53,237 bases of DNA, taken from assembly GCF_001998825.1 (NCBI RefSeq), contig NZ_MLHG01000035.1:1-53237 (forward strand), in the 5' to 3' direction. The notes below the pieces were generated by a model. The model ran no database searches. It had not been told where the DNA came from and saw only the letters and a program-made list of their open reading frames with translations. Below are positions 8,964-17,010 of the stretch, one piece after another. Every line of letters begins with the position of its first letter. The first letter of the stretch is position 1. The translations under genes were made by a program, and so were the position numbers. The stretch is from Rodentibacter mrazii. GTDB taxonomy: Bacteria > Pseudomonadota > Gammaproteobacteria > Enterobacterales > Pasteurellaceae.

Positions 8964-9785
8964 TTATTTCACTTTGCTTAAATTATGCTGGAATTGCTCA
9001 ATTAAGCACTGTTGGTCACTATTACTAAATTTTCCGTAAATCAATTTTCCTAAAGCTTCTAAAACCAACAGTTGCCAAGATTCGTTTTCGGCATTACATA
9101 AAATTGGGAAGAAACGTACGCCAGCTTCGATAGCCGAATTAAGATCACCCGGAGAATCCCCTACCATCAAAATATTTTCCGGTAGATAGCCATAACTTTT
9201 CAGTGTATTTAAACTATGAGCTTTACTTCCTTGATCTTGCCCAAAAACAATATCTACGTTTTCCAATAAATTGTTTTTTCCCCATTCGTCAATGATAGCT
9301 TCATTATTTGCGGCACTAACCACAGCTACATCGGCAAATCGTTTAATGAAAGCAAGATTTTCCTTTATATTTGGGAAAGCTTTAAATTTTTCCTTAATAG
9401 CACTAATATTTTGGTTTACCTGTTCAGACCATTGTAATGCGAGGATTAAATCTGCTGATGAAGATTGCTCAAGAACTTGCTTTAAAGCTCGGTTAGAAAG
9501 CTCTTTCGTATTATTCACCCACGTTTTTAATTGGTTTATGTCGCCTTGATAGCCGTATCGTTCGAGCGTCAAAACCAACCCTTTAAAACGGTTACAGCCG
9601 CGGGTTTCAGAAAAGAGATTAATCTCATTCCAAAGCGAAAGAAAACGCTCTCTCTCCTCAATCTGAAAAATTTGTACTGCATCCGGACCAAAACATTTTT
9701 CGTGCTTAATGTTCATCGTATCCATCACACAACCATCAGAATCTATGCAGATGATGACTTCTTTTTGCTTATTAAAATTTTTCAT
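8964..9785 (-). CDS. HAD-superfamily hydrolase of the hexuronide operon
   Basis: A 273-residue haloacid-dehalogenase-fold protein. Motif I is D15-S-D17-G (D15 the expected nucleophile, D17 the acid/base), motif II the Ser in VVSAAN, motif III probably the Lys in SKAHSL, and motif IV MVGDSPGDL. The helical insert after motif I gives a C1-type cap. Most such proteins are small-molecule phosphatases. It has no place in the standard glucuronate pathway, so it may dephosphorylate a sugar phosphate or act on a phosphorylated substrate made in this operon. It sits 20 bases after the SDR gene and 28 before the GH3 gene. The N-terminal MKNFNKQKE is soluble, with no signal peptide. Confidence 0.8.
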   Translation of the reverse strand: MKNFNKQKEVIICIDSDGCVMDTMNIKHEKCFGPDAVQIFQIEERERFLSLWNEINLFSETRGCNRFKGLVLTLERYGYQGDINQLKTWVNNTKELSNRALKQVLEQSSSADLILALQWSEQVNQNISAIKEKFKAFPNIKENLAFIKRFADVAVVSAANNEAIIDEWGKNNLLENVDIVFGQDQGSKAHSLNTLKSYGYLPENILMVGDSPGDLNSAIEAGVRFFPILCNAENESWQLLVLEALGKLIYGKFSNSDQQCLIEQFQHNLSKVK

Positions 9786-9805
9786 TTGTTCACCTATTAG
9801 CTTAA

Positions 9806-10651
9806 TTACACACCGCTATAGGCAGAAAAACCACCATCAATCGGTAATACCACACCGTTAACAAAACTGGCATAAGTATCATCAATTAAAAACAGCACGC
9901 CACCAAGCAACTCTTCCGGTTCACCAAAACGTCCCATCGGTGTATTAGTGAGAATCTTATTTGCTCTCGCAGTTGGATTACCTTGTTCATCAAAAAGCAA
10001 TGCACGATTTTGATTGCTAACTAAAAATCCTGGAGCAATCGCATTACAACGGATGCCGACTTTTGAGAAATAGACGGCAAGCCATTGAGTAAAATTACTG
10101 ATCGCAGCTTTTGCTCCTGAATAAGCAGGAATTTTGGTAAGAGGTGTAAAGGCATTCATACTTGATACATTAAGGATATTTGCCCCTGGTTTATCAAGCA
10201 TATCTTGAGCAAATACTTGAGTAGGTAGTAGCGTACCTAAATAATTGAGATTAAAAACAAATTCAATACCTGATTTATCTAAGTCAAAGAACGTTTTGGT
10301 ATTATTACCTAGATCAAATTGGTGATATTCGTTATCAGTGGTCGCTTTAGGATTATTTCCACCTGCTCCATTGATTAAAATATCACAAGTGCCGAAATCA
10401 ACAGCAATTTGATTACGAACCGCTTTTATACTTTCAAGATCAAGTACATTCGTTTTATAGGCTTTTGCTTGCCCACCTTGTTGAGTGATCTCTTCCGCTA
10501 CAGAATTAGCAGCATCGAAATTTATATCCAATAGCGCAATATTCGCTTGTGTACGTGCTAATTGTTTAGCTAAAAAAGCGCACAATACACCTCCAGCTCC
10601 AGTAATTACAATAAGTTTGTTTCTTAAATCATGTTTTTCAGCAATAGACAT
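9806..10651 (-). CDS. uxuB: SDR-type D-mannonate oxidoreductase (fructuronate reductase)
   Basis: A 281-residue short-chain dehydrogenase with the dinucleotide motif TGAGGVLC (residues 18-25; the usual third Gly is Cys), NGAG near 94-97, the serine pair near 163-164, and the catalytic Y177-x3-K181. It probably reduces D-fructuronate to D-mannonate with NAD(P)H. It belongs to the SDR version found in Bacillus (YjmF) and Haemophilus, not the long-chain polyol dehydrogenase UxuB of E. coli. As first gene of the minus-strand operon it is preceded by AAGGAG and a promoter with UxuR and CRP sites. Symbol given by function and context. Confidence 0.85.
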   Translation of the reverse strand: MSIAEKHDLRNKLIVITGAGGVLCAFLAKQLARTQANIALLDINFDAANSVAEEITQQGGQAKAYKTNVLDLESIKAVRNQIAVDFGTCDILINGAGGNNPKATTDNEYHQFDLGNNTKTFFDLDKSGIEFVFNLNYLGTLLPTQVFAQDMLDKPGANILNVSSMNAFTPLTKIPAYSGAKAAISNFTQWLAVYFSKVGIRCNAIAPGFLVSNQNRALLFDEQGNPTARANKILTNTPMGRFGEPEELLGGVLFLIDDTYASFVNGVVLPIDGGFSAYSGV

Positions 10652-10681
10652 TATAACTTTCTCCTTAATTTGATTTCCTAA

Positions 10682-10710
10682 TTAATAGGTGAATAAATGG
10701 TACACAACAA
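10682..10710 (-). promoter_or_regulatory. Promoter of the uxuB-eda operon
   Basis: On the minus strand TTGTTG (10710-10705), a 17-base spacer and TATTAA (10687-10682) lie about 30 bases before the uxuB ATG. UxuR operator 1 sits just upstream of the -35 box, and the CRP site is centred about 75 bases upstream of the expected start point. Confidence 0.6.
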
Positions 10711-10714
10711 ACTT

Positions 10715-10732
10715 AATTTGGTAAACCAATTT
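10715..10732. promoter_or_regulatory. UxuR operator 1 (upstream of uxuB)
   Basis: The palindrome TTGGT-AA-ACCAA (10718-10729), flanked by AAT and TTT, agrees with the E. coli UxuR/ExuR consensus (ATTGGTnnACCAAT-like). It borders the -35 box of the minus-strand operon. Confidence 0.75.
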
Positions 10733-10742
10733 GTTTTAATTG

Positions 10743-10758
10743 TGTGATTTAGATCACA
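10743..10758. promoter_or_regulatory. cAMP-CRP site in the uxu control region
   Basis: TGTGA-TTTAGA-TCACA matches the CRP consensus half-sites perfectly. It lies between the two divergent promoters and probably makes induction depend on cAMP. Confidence 0.85.
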
Positions 10759-10800
10759 TTTTTAATAAATTATTCTTGTGTATATGATAAAAAAGTTGAT

Positions 10801-10816
10801 AATTGGTTCACCTGAG
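10801..10816. promoter_or_regulatory. Partial UxuR operator
   Basis: TTGGT-TC-ACCTG (10803-10814) has one perfect half-site and a second with two mismatches. It lies midway between the two good operators and may help looping, or may be chance. Confidence 0.35.
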
Positions 10817-10900
10817 TGAGGTTTATAAATTTTAATTTAAGTCATGTGTGTGTAAATTCATTAATTTTGGCTAAAATTTGCCAATATAGACTCCCGGCTA

Positions 10901-10929
10901 TTTTGAATAAAGAATATTTATCGTATGAT
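10901..10929 (+). promoter_or_regulatory. Promoter of uxuR-uxuA
   Basis: TTTTGA (10901-10906), a 17-base spacer and TATGAT (10924-10929). The -10 box overlaps UxuR operator 2, fitting autorepression. Confidence 0.65.
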
Positions 10930-10943
10930 TGGTAGACCAAATT
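10926..10943. promoter_or_regulatory. UxuR operator 2 (overlapping the uxuR -10 box)
   Basis: TTGGT-AG-ACCAA (10929-10940) is a perfect 5+2+5 palindrome of the UxuR/ExuR type. Bound repressor would cover the -10 box and start of uxuR. Confidence 0.75.
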
Positions 10944-10973
10944 CAATAAGAATCAAATAATGGGAGCAAAAAA

Positions 10974-11729
10974 ATGATGAATGGTGATCTACGATCCTAT
11001 AAAAAAATAGGAAATGAATTAAAAGAGCAACTGATTAATCGTCAGTATCAAGTGGGTGATAAATTGCCTGCCGAGCGAGATTTAGCTGAACAGTTTAACG
11101 TAAGTCGTACTGTTATTCGGGAAGCGTTAATCATGCTTGAGATTGAGAACCTCATTGAGGTGCGTAAAGGTTCCGGTATATATGTGATTGCATTGCCTCA
11201 TCATATTGCAAGCAATGATGACTTTTTAGATAAAGTTGATGTAGGCCCTTTCGAGTTGTTGCAAGCCCGTCAGTTATTAGAAAGTAGTATCGCCGAATTT
11301 GCAGCCTTGCAGGTCACAAGAGCCGATATAACAAAGCTCAAAGAAATTTTAGCAACAGAACGTGCAACCTTGGAACATGGTGATGAAGATTATATTGCTG
11401 ATGAAGATTTCCATCGCACTATTGCGGAAATTACGCAAAATGAAGTGATCATACAAATGCAGAAAGCTTTATGGGATCTTCGTGTTGATAGCCAAATGTG
11501 GAAAGGACTTCATCTTCACATTCCAAATCAAAGCTATCGCCATCTCTGGTTGCAAGATCATGAGAATATTATTACGGCTTTGCAGAGAAAAGATCCTGCA
11601 ATGGCAAAAAAAGCAATGTGGCAACATTTAGAAAATGTTAAACAAAAACTTTTTGAATTATCAGATGTAGATGATCCGAATTTTGACGGTTATTTGTTTA
11701 ATATGAGTCCTATTGTTGTCGATCGTTAA
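10974..11729 (+). CDS. uxuR: GntR/FadR-family hexuronate regulator UxuR
   Basis: A 251-residue transcription factor: N-terminal winged helix-turn-helix of the GntR family (about residues 8-75, with KLPAERDLAEQFNVSRTVIR and the wing EVRKGSGIYV) and a C-terminal all-helical FCD effector domain (about 85-230, with FHRTIAE). UxuR homologues are repressors released by fructuronate or related uronates. It sits between its operators and uxuA and is divergent from the catabolic operon. GGGAG precedes the ATG. The choice of UxuR over ExuR rests on uxuA 21 bases downstream. Confidence 0.9.
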   Translation: MMNGDLRSYKKIGNELKEQLINRQYQVGDKLPAERDLAEQFNVSRTVIREALIMLEIENLIEVRKGSGIYVIALPHHIASNDDFLDKVDVGPFELLQARQLLESSIAEFAALQVTRADITKLKEILATERATLEHGDEDYIADEDFHRTIAEITQNEVIIQMQKALWDLRVDSQMWKGLHLHIPNQSYRHLWLQDHENIITALQRKDPAMAKKAMWQHLENVKQKLFELSDVDDPNFDGYLFNMSPIVVDR

Positions 11730-11750
11730 AAATATGAGAGGAGTTTAAAA

Positions 11751-12935
11751 ATGGAACAAACATGGCGTTGGTATGGCCCAAAAGATCCGGTTTCTTTATC
11801 TGATATTCGACAAGCCGGAGCAACCGGTATTGTGACCGCACTTCATCACATTCCTAATGGTGAAGTTTGGAGCATTGAAGAAATTGAAAAACGTAAGTCT
11901 GAAATAGAAAATGCAGGCTTAACTTGGTCTGTTGTGGAGAGTGTACCGGTTCATGAAGAAATCAAAACCCAAACCGGAAACTATCAACAATGGATTGATA
12001 ATTATAAACAGACTTTACGTAATTTATCACAATGTGGCATTGATACGGTTTGTTACAATTTTATGCCGGTTTTGGATTGGACAAGAACAGATTTGGCTTA
12101 TGAATTGCCGGATGGTTCAAAAGCCTTACGTTTTGATCACATTGCTTTTGCCGCATTTGAACTTCATATTCTAAAACGCCCAGGGGCTGAAAGTATTTAT
12201 AACCAAGAAGAAATCACCGCAGCAAAAGCCTACTACGCTCAAATGACAGATGCAGAAATTCAGCAGCTTACCCGAAATATTATCGCAGGGCTTCCTGGTG
12301 CGGAAGAAGGCTACACATTGGATGAATTTCAAAGCCAGTTAGATCATTATAAAGATATTTCTCCTGAAAAATTCCGCACCCACTTGGCTTATTTTTTAAA
12401 TGAGATCGTGCCGGTTGCGCAAGAAGTTGACATTAAAATGGCGATTCATCCGGATGATCCGCCCCGCCCGATTTTAGGCTTACCACGAATCGTATCAACT
12501 ATTGAAGATATGCAATGGTTTGTAGAAACCCAACCTTTACCTGCCAATGGTTTCACGATGTGTACCGGATCCTATGGCGTACGTTCTGATAATGATTTAG
12601 TGAAAATGACAGAACAATTTGCCGATAGAATTTATTTTGCTCATTTACGCTCGACTCAACGTGAGGATAATCCGCTCAGTTTCCATGAGGCCGCTCACCT
12701 AGAAGGGGACGTGGATATGTTTAATGTAGTGAAAGCTTTGTTAAGCGAAGAATATCGTCGATTAGGAAAAGGTGAAACCCGCTTAATTCCAATGCGCCCG
12801 GATCACGGTCATCAAATGCTTGATGATTTACATAAAAAAACCAACCCAGGCTATTCTGCAATTGGTCGATTAAAGGGGTTAGCCGAATTTCGTGGACTAG
12901 AGATGGCGTTAAAGAAAGTTTATTTTAATAAATAA
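11751..12935 (+). CDS. uxuA: D-mannonate dehydratase
   Basis: Dehydrates D-mannonate to 2-keto-3-deoxygluconate. The 394 residues match the length of E. coli UxuA. The xylose-isomerase-like barrel shows the N-terminal [16 protein letters not shown] and metal-site segments [24 protein letters not shown] and [18 protein letters not shown] stands before the ATG, and the gene is co-transcribed with uxuR. An uptake sequence lies near the 5' end (11835-11843). No 2-keto-3-deoxygluconate kinase follows, although that is the next step of the pathway. Confidence 0.95.
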   Translation: MEQTWRWYGPKDPVSLSDIRQAGATGIVTALHHIPNGEVWSIEEIEKRKSEIENAGLTWSVVESVPVHEEIKTQTGNYQQWIDNYKQTLRNLSQCGIDTVCYNFMPVLDWTRTDLAYELPDGSKALRFDHIAFAAFELHILKRPGAESIYNQEEITAAKAYYAQMTDAEIQQLTRNIIAGLPGAEEGYTLDEFQSQLDHYKDISPEKFRTHLAYFLNEIVPVAQEVDIKMAIHPDDPPRPILGLPRIVSTIEDMQWFVETQPLPANGFTMCTGSYGVRSDNDLVKMTEQFADRIYFAHLRSTQREDNPLSFHEAAHLEGDVDMFNVVKALLSEEYRRLGKGETRLIPMRPDHGHQMLDDLHKKTNPGYSAIGRLKGLAEFRGLEMALKKVYFNK

Positions 12936-12962
12936 TTCATCAAAGGGAGAGGGGGGTTTCCA

Positions 12963-13066
12963 TTTCCCTTAATAAATCCATTCGCTAAAAAATACCCTGA
13001 CGTTTTTTTAAAAGCTATTAGAAGGGAAAATATCAAAAGTATATTTATTGACTTCCCAGGGTATTT
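12963..13066. repeat. Interleaved inverted repeats downstream of uxuA
   Basis: Two inverted repeats are interleaved: TTTCCCTT (12963-12970) with AAGGGAAA (13022-13029), and AAATACCCTG (12990-12999) with CAGGGTATTT (13057-13066). The order A-B-A'-B' would allow a pseudoknot if transcribed. No open frame of note is present in this 205-bp gap. Confidence 0.45.
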
Positions 13067-13093
13067 ATACTTCTTTAAAAGAAAAACTTATTA

Positions 13094-13139
13094 AAAAAGA
13101 GCGGTCATAAAAATACTGATTTCTATGACCGCTCTTTTT
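13094..13139. terminator. Bidirectional terminator between uxuA and pheA (variant uptake-sequence hairpin)
   Basis: A 16-bp perfect stem (13094-13109 with 13124-13139) carries AAGAGCGGTCATA on each arm, a one-base variant of the uptake core (A for T). A and T runs on both sides allow it to end both uxuA and pheA, whose stop is at 13141-13143. Confidence 0.85.
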
Positions 13140-13140
13140 C

Positions 13141-14298
13141 CTAAATATTCACGGGTTTTACGATTTCGCTTGGATAACAGCCTAAAATTTTTAAGTAATT
13201 ACTATGATTTTTCAGCTCTTCCAATGCGTCTTGAGTATTGGGATGATGGATATTCGCTTCAATTTCCAAATAAAACATTTCTTCCCAAGGTTTACCGTAA
13301 ATAGGACGAGATTCAAGCTTCGTCATATTAATTTGATATTTTTTAAATATAAAAAGTGCATCAGCCAAAGAGCCGGCTTGTTGTGGAGTAGTCATCAACA
13401 ATAAGGTTTTAGTGTGAATTTGTGGGGAAACTTCGTGCGCTTCCCTTGATACGACAATAAAGCGGGTAATATTATTTTCTTGATTCGCAATATTCGTTTT
13501 TAACACACTTAGACCATATAGCTTTCCACCGTCTTCATTACCTAATGCAGCAATATTTGGTTTATTCAAACTTGATACCAACTGCATCGCATGTGAACTG
13601 CTCTCGCAATATTCAATATGAACGCGATCCAAGCTATGAATAAACTGGCTACATTGCTGAATCACTTGTGGATGGCTATATAAAGTATCAATTTCACTCA
13701 AATTTGTCGCATCGTTCACTAAAACACAATGTTTAATCGGGTACGCAAGCTCGCCAACGAGAGATAGATCCGTATGCTGAAGCAAATCATAAACCTCATT
13801 AATAGCTCCTGATGTCGTATTTTCTAAAGGAAGAATACCAACATCCGCTTCAGCATTTTTCACTTTTTCAAACACTTGCTCAAATGATTGGCAACCGAGT
13901 TCTATAAACTGTTTTTGATAACGTGCCACATAATTACGTGCAGCTAAATTAGAATAAGAGCCCCGTTTCCCCAAAAAAGCGATATGCAAATTTTGACTGC
14001 GTTGTTCATTCAATCTATTTTGTAAATATACTTGCTGAATTAATACGGAATCCTCAATAATTTTTTGAAAAATTGAGGTAATATACTGCGGTTCAAGCTG
14101 ATAATTTTCATTTTCAGCAAATTGTATAAGTTCTTTTAAAATTTGTTGCTCACGTTCTGTATCTCTCAGGGCTTTCTGTGTAATTTCTTTACTTCGCGCC
14201 ACATCAAAAGCTAACCGATGACGTTCAGAAAGCAACTTCAAAAGATTTCGATCTAGTTGTGTAATTTGCTGTCGTATTTCAGATAATTCTAAAGCCAT
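13141..14298 (-). CDS. pheA: Bifunctional chorismate mutase / prephenate dehydratase (P-protein)
   Basis: Converts chorismate to prephenate and on to phenylpyruvate for phenylalanine synthesis. Domains in order: AroQ-type chorismate mutase (about 1-90, [19 protein letters not shown]), prephenate dehydratase (about 105-280, with TTSGAINE and ITRFIVV) and ACT regulatory domain (about 300-380, with AGSLADAL and the ESRP motif of phenylalanine feedback binding). ATG 14298 (385 residues) is preferred to the in-frame ATG 14304 because TAGGG is then 6 bases away. That TAG is the stop of ushA, so the two genes are probably coupled. Confidence 0.94.
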   Translation of the reverse strand: MALELSEIRQQITQLDRNLLKLLSERHRLAFDVARSKEITQKALRDTEREQQILKELIQFAENENYQLEPQYITSIFQKIIEDSVLIQQVYLQNRLNEQRSQNLHIAFLGKRGSYSNLAARNYVARYQKQFIELGCQSFEQVFEKVKNAEADVGILPLENTTSGAINEVYDLLQHTDLSLVGELAYPIKHCVLVNDATNLSEIDTLYSHPQVIQQCSQFIHSLDRVHIEYCESSSHAMQLVSSLNKPNIAALGNEDGGKLYGLSVLKTNIANQENNITRFIVVSREAHEVSPQIHTKTLLLMTTPQQAGSLADALFIFKKYQINMTKLESRPIYGKPWEEMFYLEIEANIHHPNTQDALEELKNHSNYLKILGCYPSEIVKPVNI

Positions 14299-14306
14299 AA
14301 TCATCC

Positions 14307-15956
14307 CTATTTAAAAGTTACCGCATCTTTGGGATCGTATTTTGAGGCATCAAGCGGTGCTTTCTGTGAATGTTTCCAAATATATTTAGCGAGCACTTCA
14401 GCATCAATAAAGCCCGTATTTAAGAACGTAGGATTTTTCGTTACAACAGGGTAACCATCACCACCCGCGGCATTATAACTTGGTAAAGAAACACGATAAG
14501 TTTTCGTCAAATCTAACGGTTTACCTTGAATTTTCACATTTTCTACTTTTTGAGCAGCTTTATTTACCACCATAGAAATACCGGAATATTGAGCATAAGC
14601 TCCTGAATCAACTTCTTTTAATGCAACAACATTCAAATAATCAAGTAATTCTTTACCTGTTAAATCCACATAGCTCACAATGTTACCAAATGGATGCACT
14701 TTTAAAATATCGCGATAAGTGACTTTACCCGGTTGAATAGAATCACGAATACCGCCTGAATTCATAATACCAATATCTGCACCGGCACGTTCACGCTGTG
14801 CTTCTGCAATTAAATGACCAAGATTGGTTTGTTTAAAACGAATAACATTACGATCACCTTCCAATTTGCCTTTTAATTCTCCGAGTTCACGTCCTAACAA
14901 TTCATCGCCTTTATTTTGATAGGTTTTTAACAGTTTTTCCATTTCCGGATCTTGAGGAATGATTTCACCATAATTAACATATTCGGTTTTTCCATCTTCT
15001 TTTGTTATTTTCTTCTTCAAATTCACCGGAATTAATTCATAGCTTACAAGCTTCAATTCGCCATTTTTAAACTCAAAATCCACACGTCCGACATATTTAC
15101 CCCACTCGTAAGCTTGCATAATCCAAGTTCCGTTTTGATAATCCGGCTTGCAAGCTTGTGTTGGTTTATAATCTTTAATCCATACACCTTTTTCATCCAC
15201 ACAAACGGGATCATGGCTATGCCCGCCAACAATCATATCAAATGCGCCCTTATCTAAATTCCGTGCAAGCGATACATCACCCGGCGCATTAGAGCCATAC
15301 TGTGCATCGTAATAATATCCCATATGTGTTAATGCAATTTTTACATCCGGTCTTTCTTTTTCGTTTAACGCTTTTAACGTTTCTTTTGCGGATTCCGTTG
15401 GATCTTTAAATACCACATTGCCTGTATATTCAGGATTACCAAGTTTTGCCGTATCTTCTGTCGTTAAACCGACAACAGCAATTTTTAGTCCCTGTTTATC
15501 TAAAACAATATAAGGTTTAACAAGAGGTTGATTCGTTTTCTTGTTTAGTACATTAGCCGATAAAAATGGAAAATTAGCCCAAGACTCTTGCATAGCAAGC
15601 ATTTGTAGAGGATTATCAAACTCGTGATTTCCTAATACTGTCGCCTCATAGCCCATCGCATTCATCGCTTGGATATCCGGCTCGGCATTTTGCATATCAG
15701 ATTCAGGCACACCGGTATTGAAATCCCCCGCATTTAATAAAATAACCGAGCCCCCCTTTTTCTCTACTTCGGCTTTCACTCGGTTAATAATTGTTTTTTG
15801 TGCCGGGAAACCATATTCACCTTTATTATTAGGCCAAAAATGCCCATGGGTATCATTAGTGTGAAGAAGTGTGAAGTGATAAGTTTTATCCTGCTCATAT
15901 GCCATTACAGCAGATGTTGTTAAAACTAAAGGTAAAACTGTGAATAATTTTTTCAT
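14307..15956 (-). CDS. ushA: Periplasmic UDP-sugar hydrolase / 5'-nucleotidase
   Basis: Hydrolyses UDP-sugars and 5'-nucleotides in the periplasm for nucleoside scavenging. Starting at ATG 15956 (AGGATGAG upstream; a further ATG at 15968 has its AGG too close) the protein has 549 residues with a signal peptide ([18 protein letters not shown], cleavage after about residue 19). The metallophosphatase domain has HTND35-T-H37, the GDFNTG segment, GNHEFDN and GGHSHDPVC; the C-terminal nucleotidase domain has NSGGIRDSI and NAAGGDGYP. It aligns along its length with E. coli UshA, and is not the larger NadN of H. influenzae. The pheA start follows 8 bases after its stop. Confidence 0.92.
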   Translation of the reverse strand: MKKLFTVLPLVLTTSAVMAYEQDKTYHFTLLHTNDTHGHFWPNNKGEYGFPAQKTIINRVKAEVEKKGGSVILLNAGDFNTGVPESDMQNAEPDIQAMNAMGYEATVLGNHEFDNPLQMLAMQESWANFPFLSANVLNKKTNQPLVKPYIVLDKQGLKIAVVGLTTEDTAKLGNPEYTGNVVFKDPTESAKETLKALNEKERPDVKIALTHMGYYYDAQYGSNAPGDVSLARNLDKGAFDMIVGGHSHDPVCVDEKGVWIKDYKPTQACKPDYQNGTWIMQAYEWGKYVGRVDFEFKNGELKLVSYELIPVNLKKKITKEDGKTEYVNYGEIIPQDPEMEKLLKTYQNKGDELLGRELGELKGKLEGDRNVIRFKQTNLGHLIAEAQRERAGADIGIMNSGGIRDSIQPGKVTYRDILKVHPFGNIVSYVDLTGKELLDYLNVVALKEVDSGAYAQYSGISMVVNKAAQKVENVKIQGKPLDLTKTYRVSLPSYNAAGGDGYPVVTKNPTFLNTGFIDAEVLAKYIWKHSQKAPLDASKYDPKDAVTFK

Positions 15957-16005
15957 GAAAAAACTCATCCTAAATTAACCGCTCTTTATAGAGCAAACAA
16001 AAATA

Positions 16006-16041
16006 AAAAAGCTATATTCTTTTAAGGAAATATAGCTTTTT
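16006..16041 (-). terminator. Terminator of lpxC (end of the dcw cluster)
   Basis: A 12-bp perfect stem (AAAAAGCTATAT, 16006-16017, with ATATAGCTTTTT, 16030-16041) and a 12-base loop, ending in a T run on the minus strand. It lies just beyond the lpxC stop. Confidence 0.8.
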
Positions 16042-16053
16042 AGCCGAAAATAA

Positions 16054-16971
16054 TTAAATCAACACTTGGGCTGGTGTCACATATCCATGTGGTGCTTGTT
16101 CTTTATCCTCAAAGGTAACAAATTCCCACGCTTCCTGATTTGCAATTACCGCTCTAAGCAATTTATTATTTAGACCATGTCCTGATTTATAAGCCTTAAA
16201 ATCACCGATAATGTTATAGCCCGCCATATAAAGATCCCCAATAGCATCCAACATTTTATGACGAACCAACTCATCTTTAAAACGTAATCCTTCTTCGTTC
16301 AAAATACGGTAATCATCCAATACGATTGCATTATCTAAACTACCGCCAAGTGCCAAACCTTGGGATTGAAGGTACTCTATATCCTTCATAAAACCAAAAG
16401 TTCTTGCTCGGCTGATTTGATGAACAAATGCTTGGGCGGAAAAATCCATCACGTAGTTACGCACGTTTTTACCAATGGCAGGATGTTCAAAATCAATGGT
16501 GAAATCTAAACGGAAACCATTATAAGGAGCAAATTCAGCCCATTTATCACCATCTTCTACCCGCACTTTTTGTTTGATACGAATAAATTTTTTCGCTGCA
16601 TTTTGCTCTTCAATACCGGCATCGAGCAATAAGTAGATAAATGGACTTGAGCTACCATCCATAATCGGAATCTCAGGCGCATCGACTTCAATAATAATGT
16701 TATCAATGCCAAGACCTGCCAATGCAGCATTCAAGTGTTCAACTGTTGAAACACGAACGCCCTGCTCATTGACAAGAGCGGTACAAAGCATCGTATCACG
16801 CACAGAATCTGCATTTGCAGGAAAAGTTACCGGCGGATTTAAATCAGTACGACAATAAATTACACCGGTATTCGGCATTGCAGGACGTAATGTTAGAGTC
16901 ACCTTTTTGCCACTATGCAAACCGATACCGGTTACTTTAACACTCTGTTTTAATGTTCTTTGTTTAATCAT
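16054..16971 (-). CDS. lpxC: UDP-3-O-acyl-N-acetylglucosamine deacetylase
   Basis: Zinc deacetylase catalysing the committed step of lipid A synthesis in the cytoplasm. Starting at the second of two adjacent ATGs gives 305 residues, the E. coli length, beginning MIKQRTLK. Zinc ligands fall at E. coli numbering: H79 (VEHL), H238 and D242 (RHKMLD), and the catalytic H265 (SGHGLNN). It is the last gene of the dcw cluster, 39 bases after ftsZ, and is followed by a terminator. Confidence 0.96.
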   Translation of the reverse strand: MIKQRTLKQSVKVTGIGLHSGKKVTLTLRPAMPNTGVIYCRTDLNPPVTFPANADSVRDTMLCTALVNEQGVRVSTVEHLNAALAGLGIDNIIIEVDAPEIPIMDGSSSPFIYLLLDAGIEEQNAAKKFIRIKQKVRVEDGDKWAEFAPYNGFRLDFTIDFEHPAIGKNVRNYVMDFSAQAFVHQISRARTFGFMKDIEYLQSQGLALGGSLDNAIVLDDYRILNEEGLRFKDELVRHKMLDAIGDLYMAGYNIIGDFKAYKSGHGLNNKLLRAVIANQEAWEFVTFEDKEQAPHGYVTPAQVLI

Positions 16972-17010
16972 CATTTTCTACCTTATTGTTTCACAACAAG
17001 ATTTTATTTG

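Noticed and set aside
14307-15956. NAD nucleotidase NadN
   Set aside because: The length and the full-length resemblance fit UshA rather than the larger NadN of H. influenzae.
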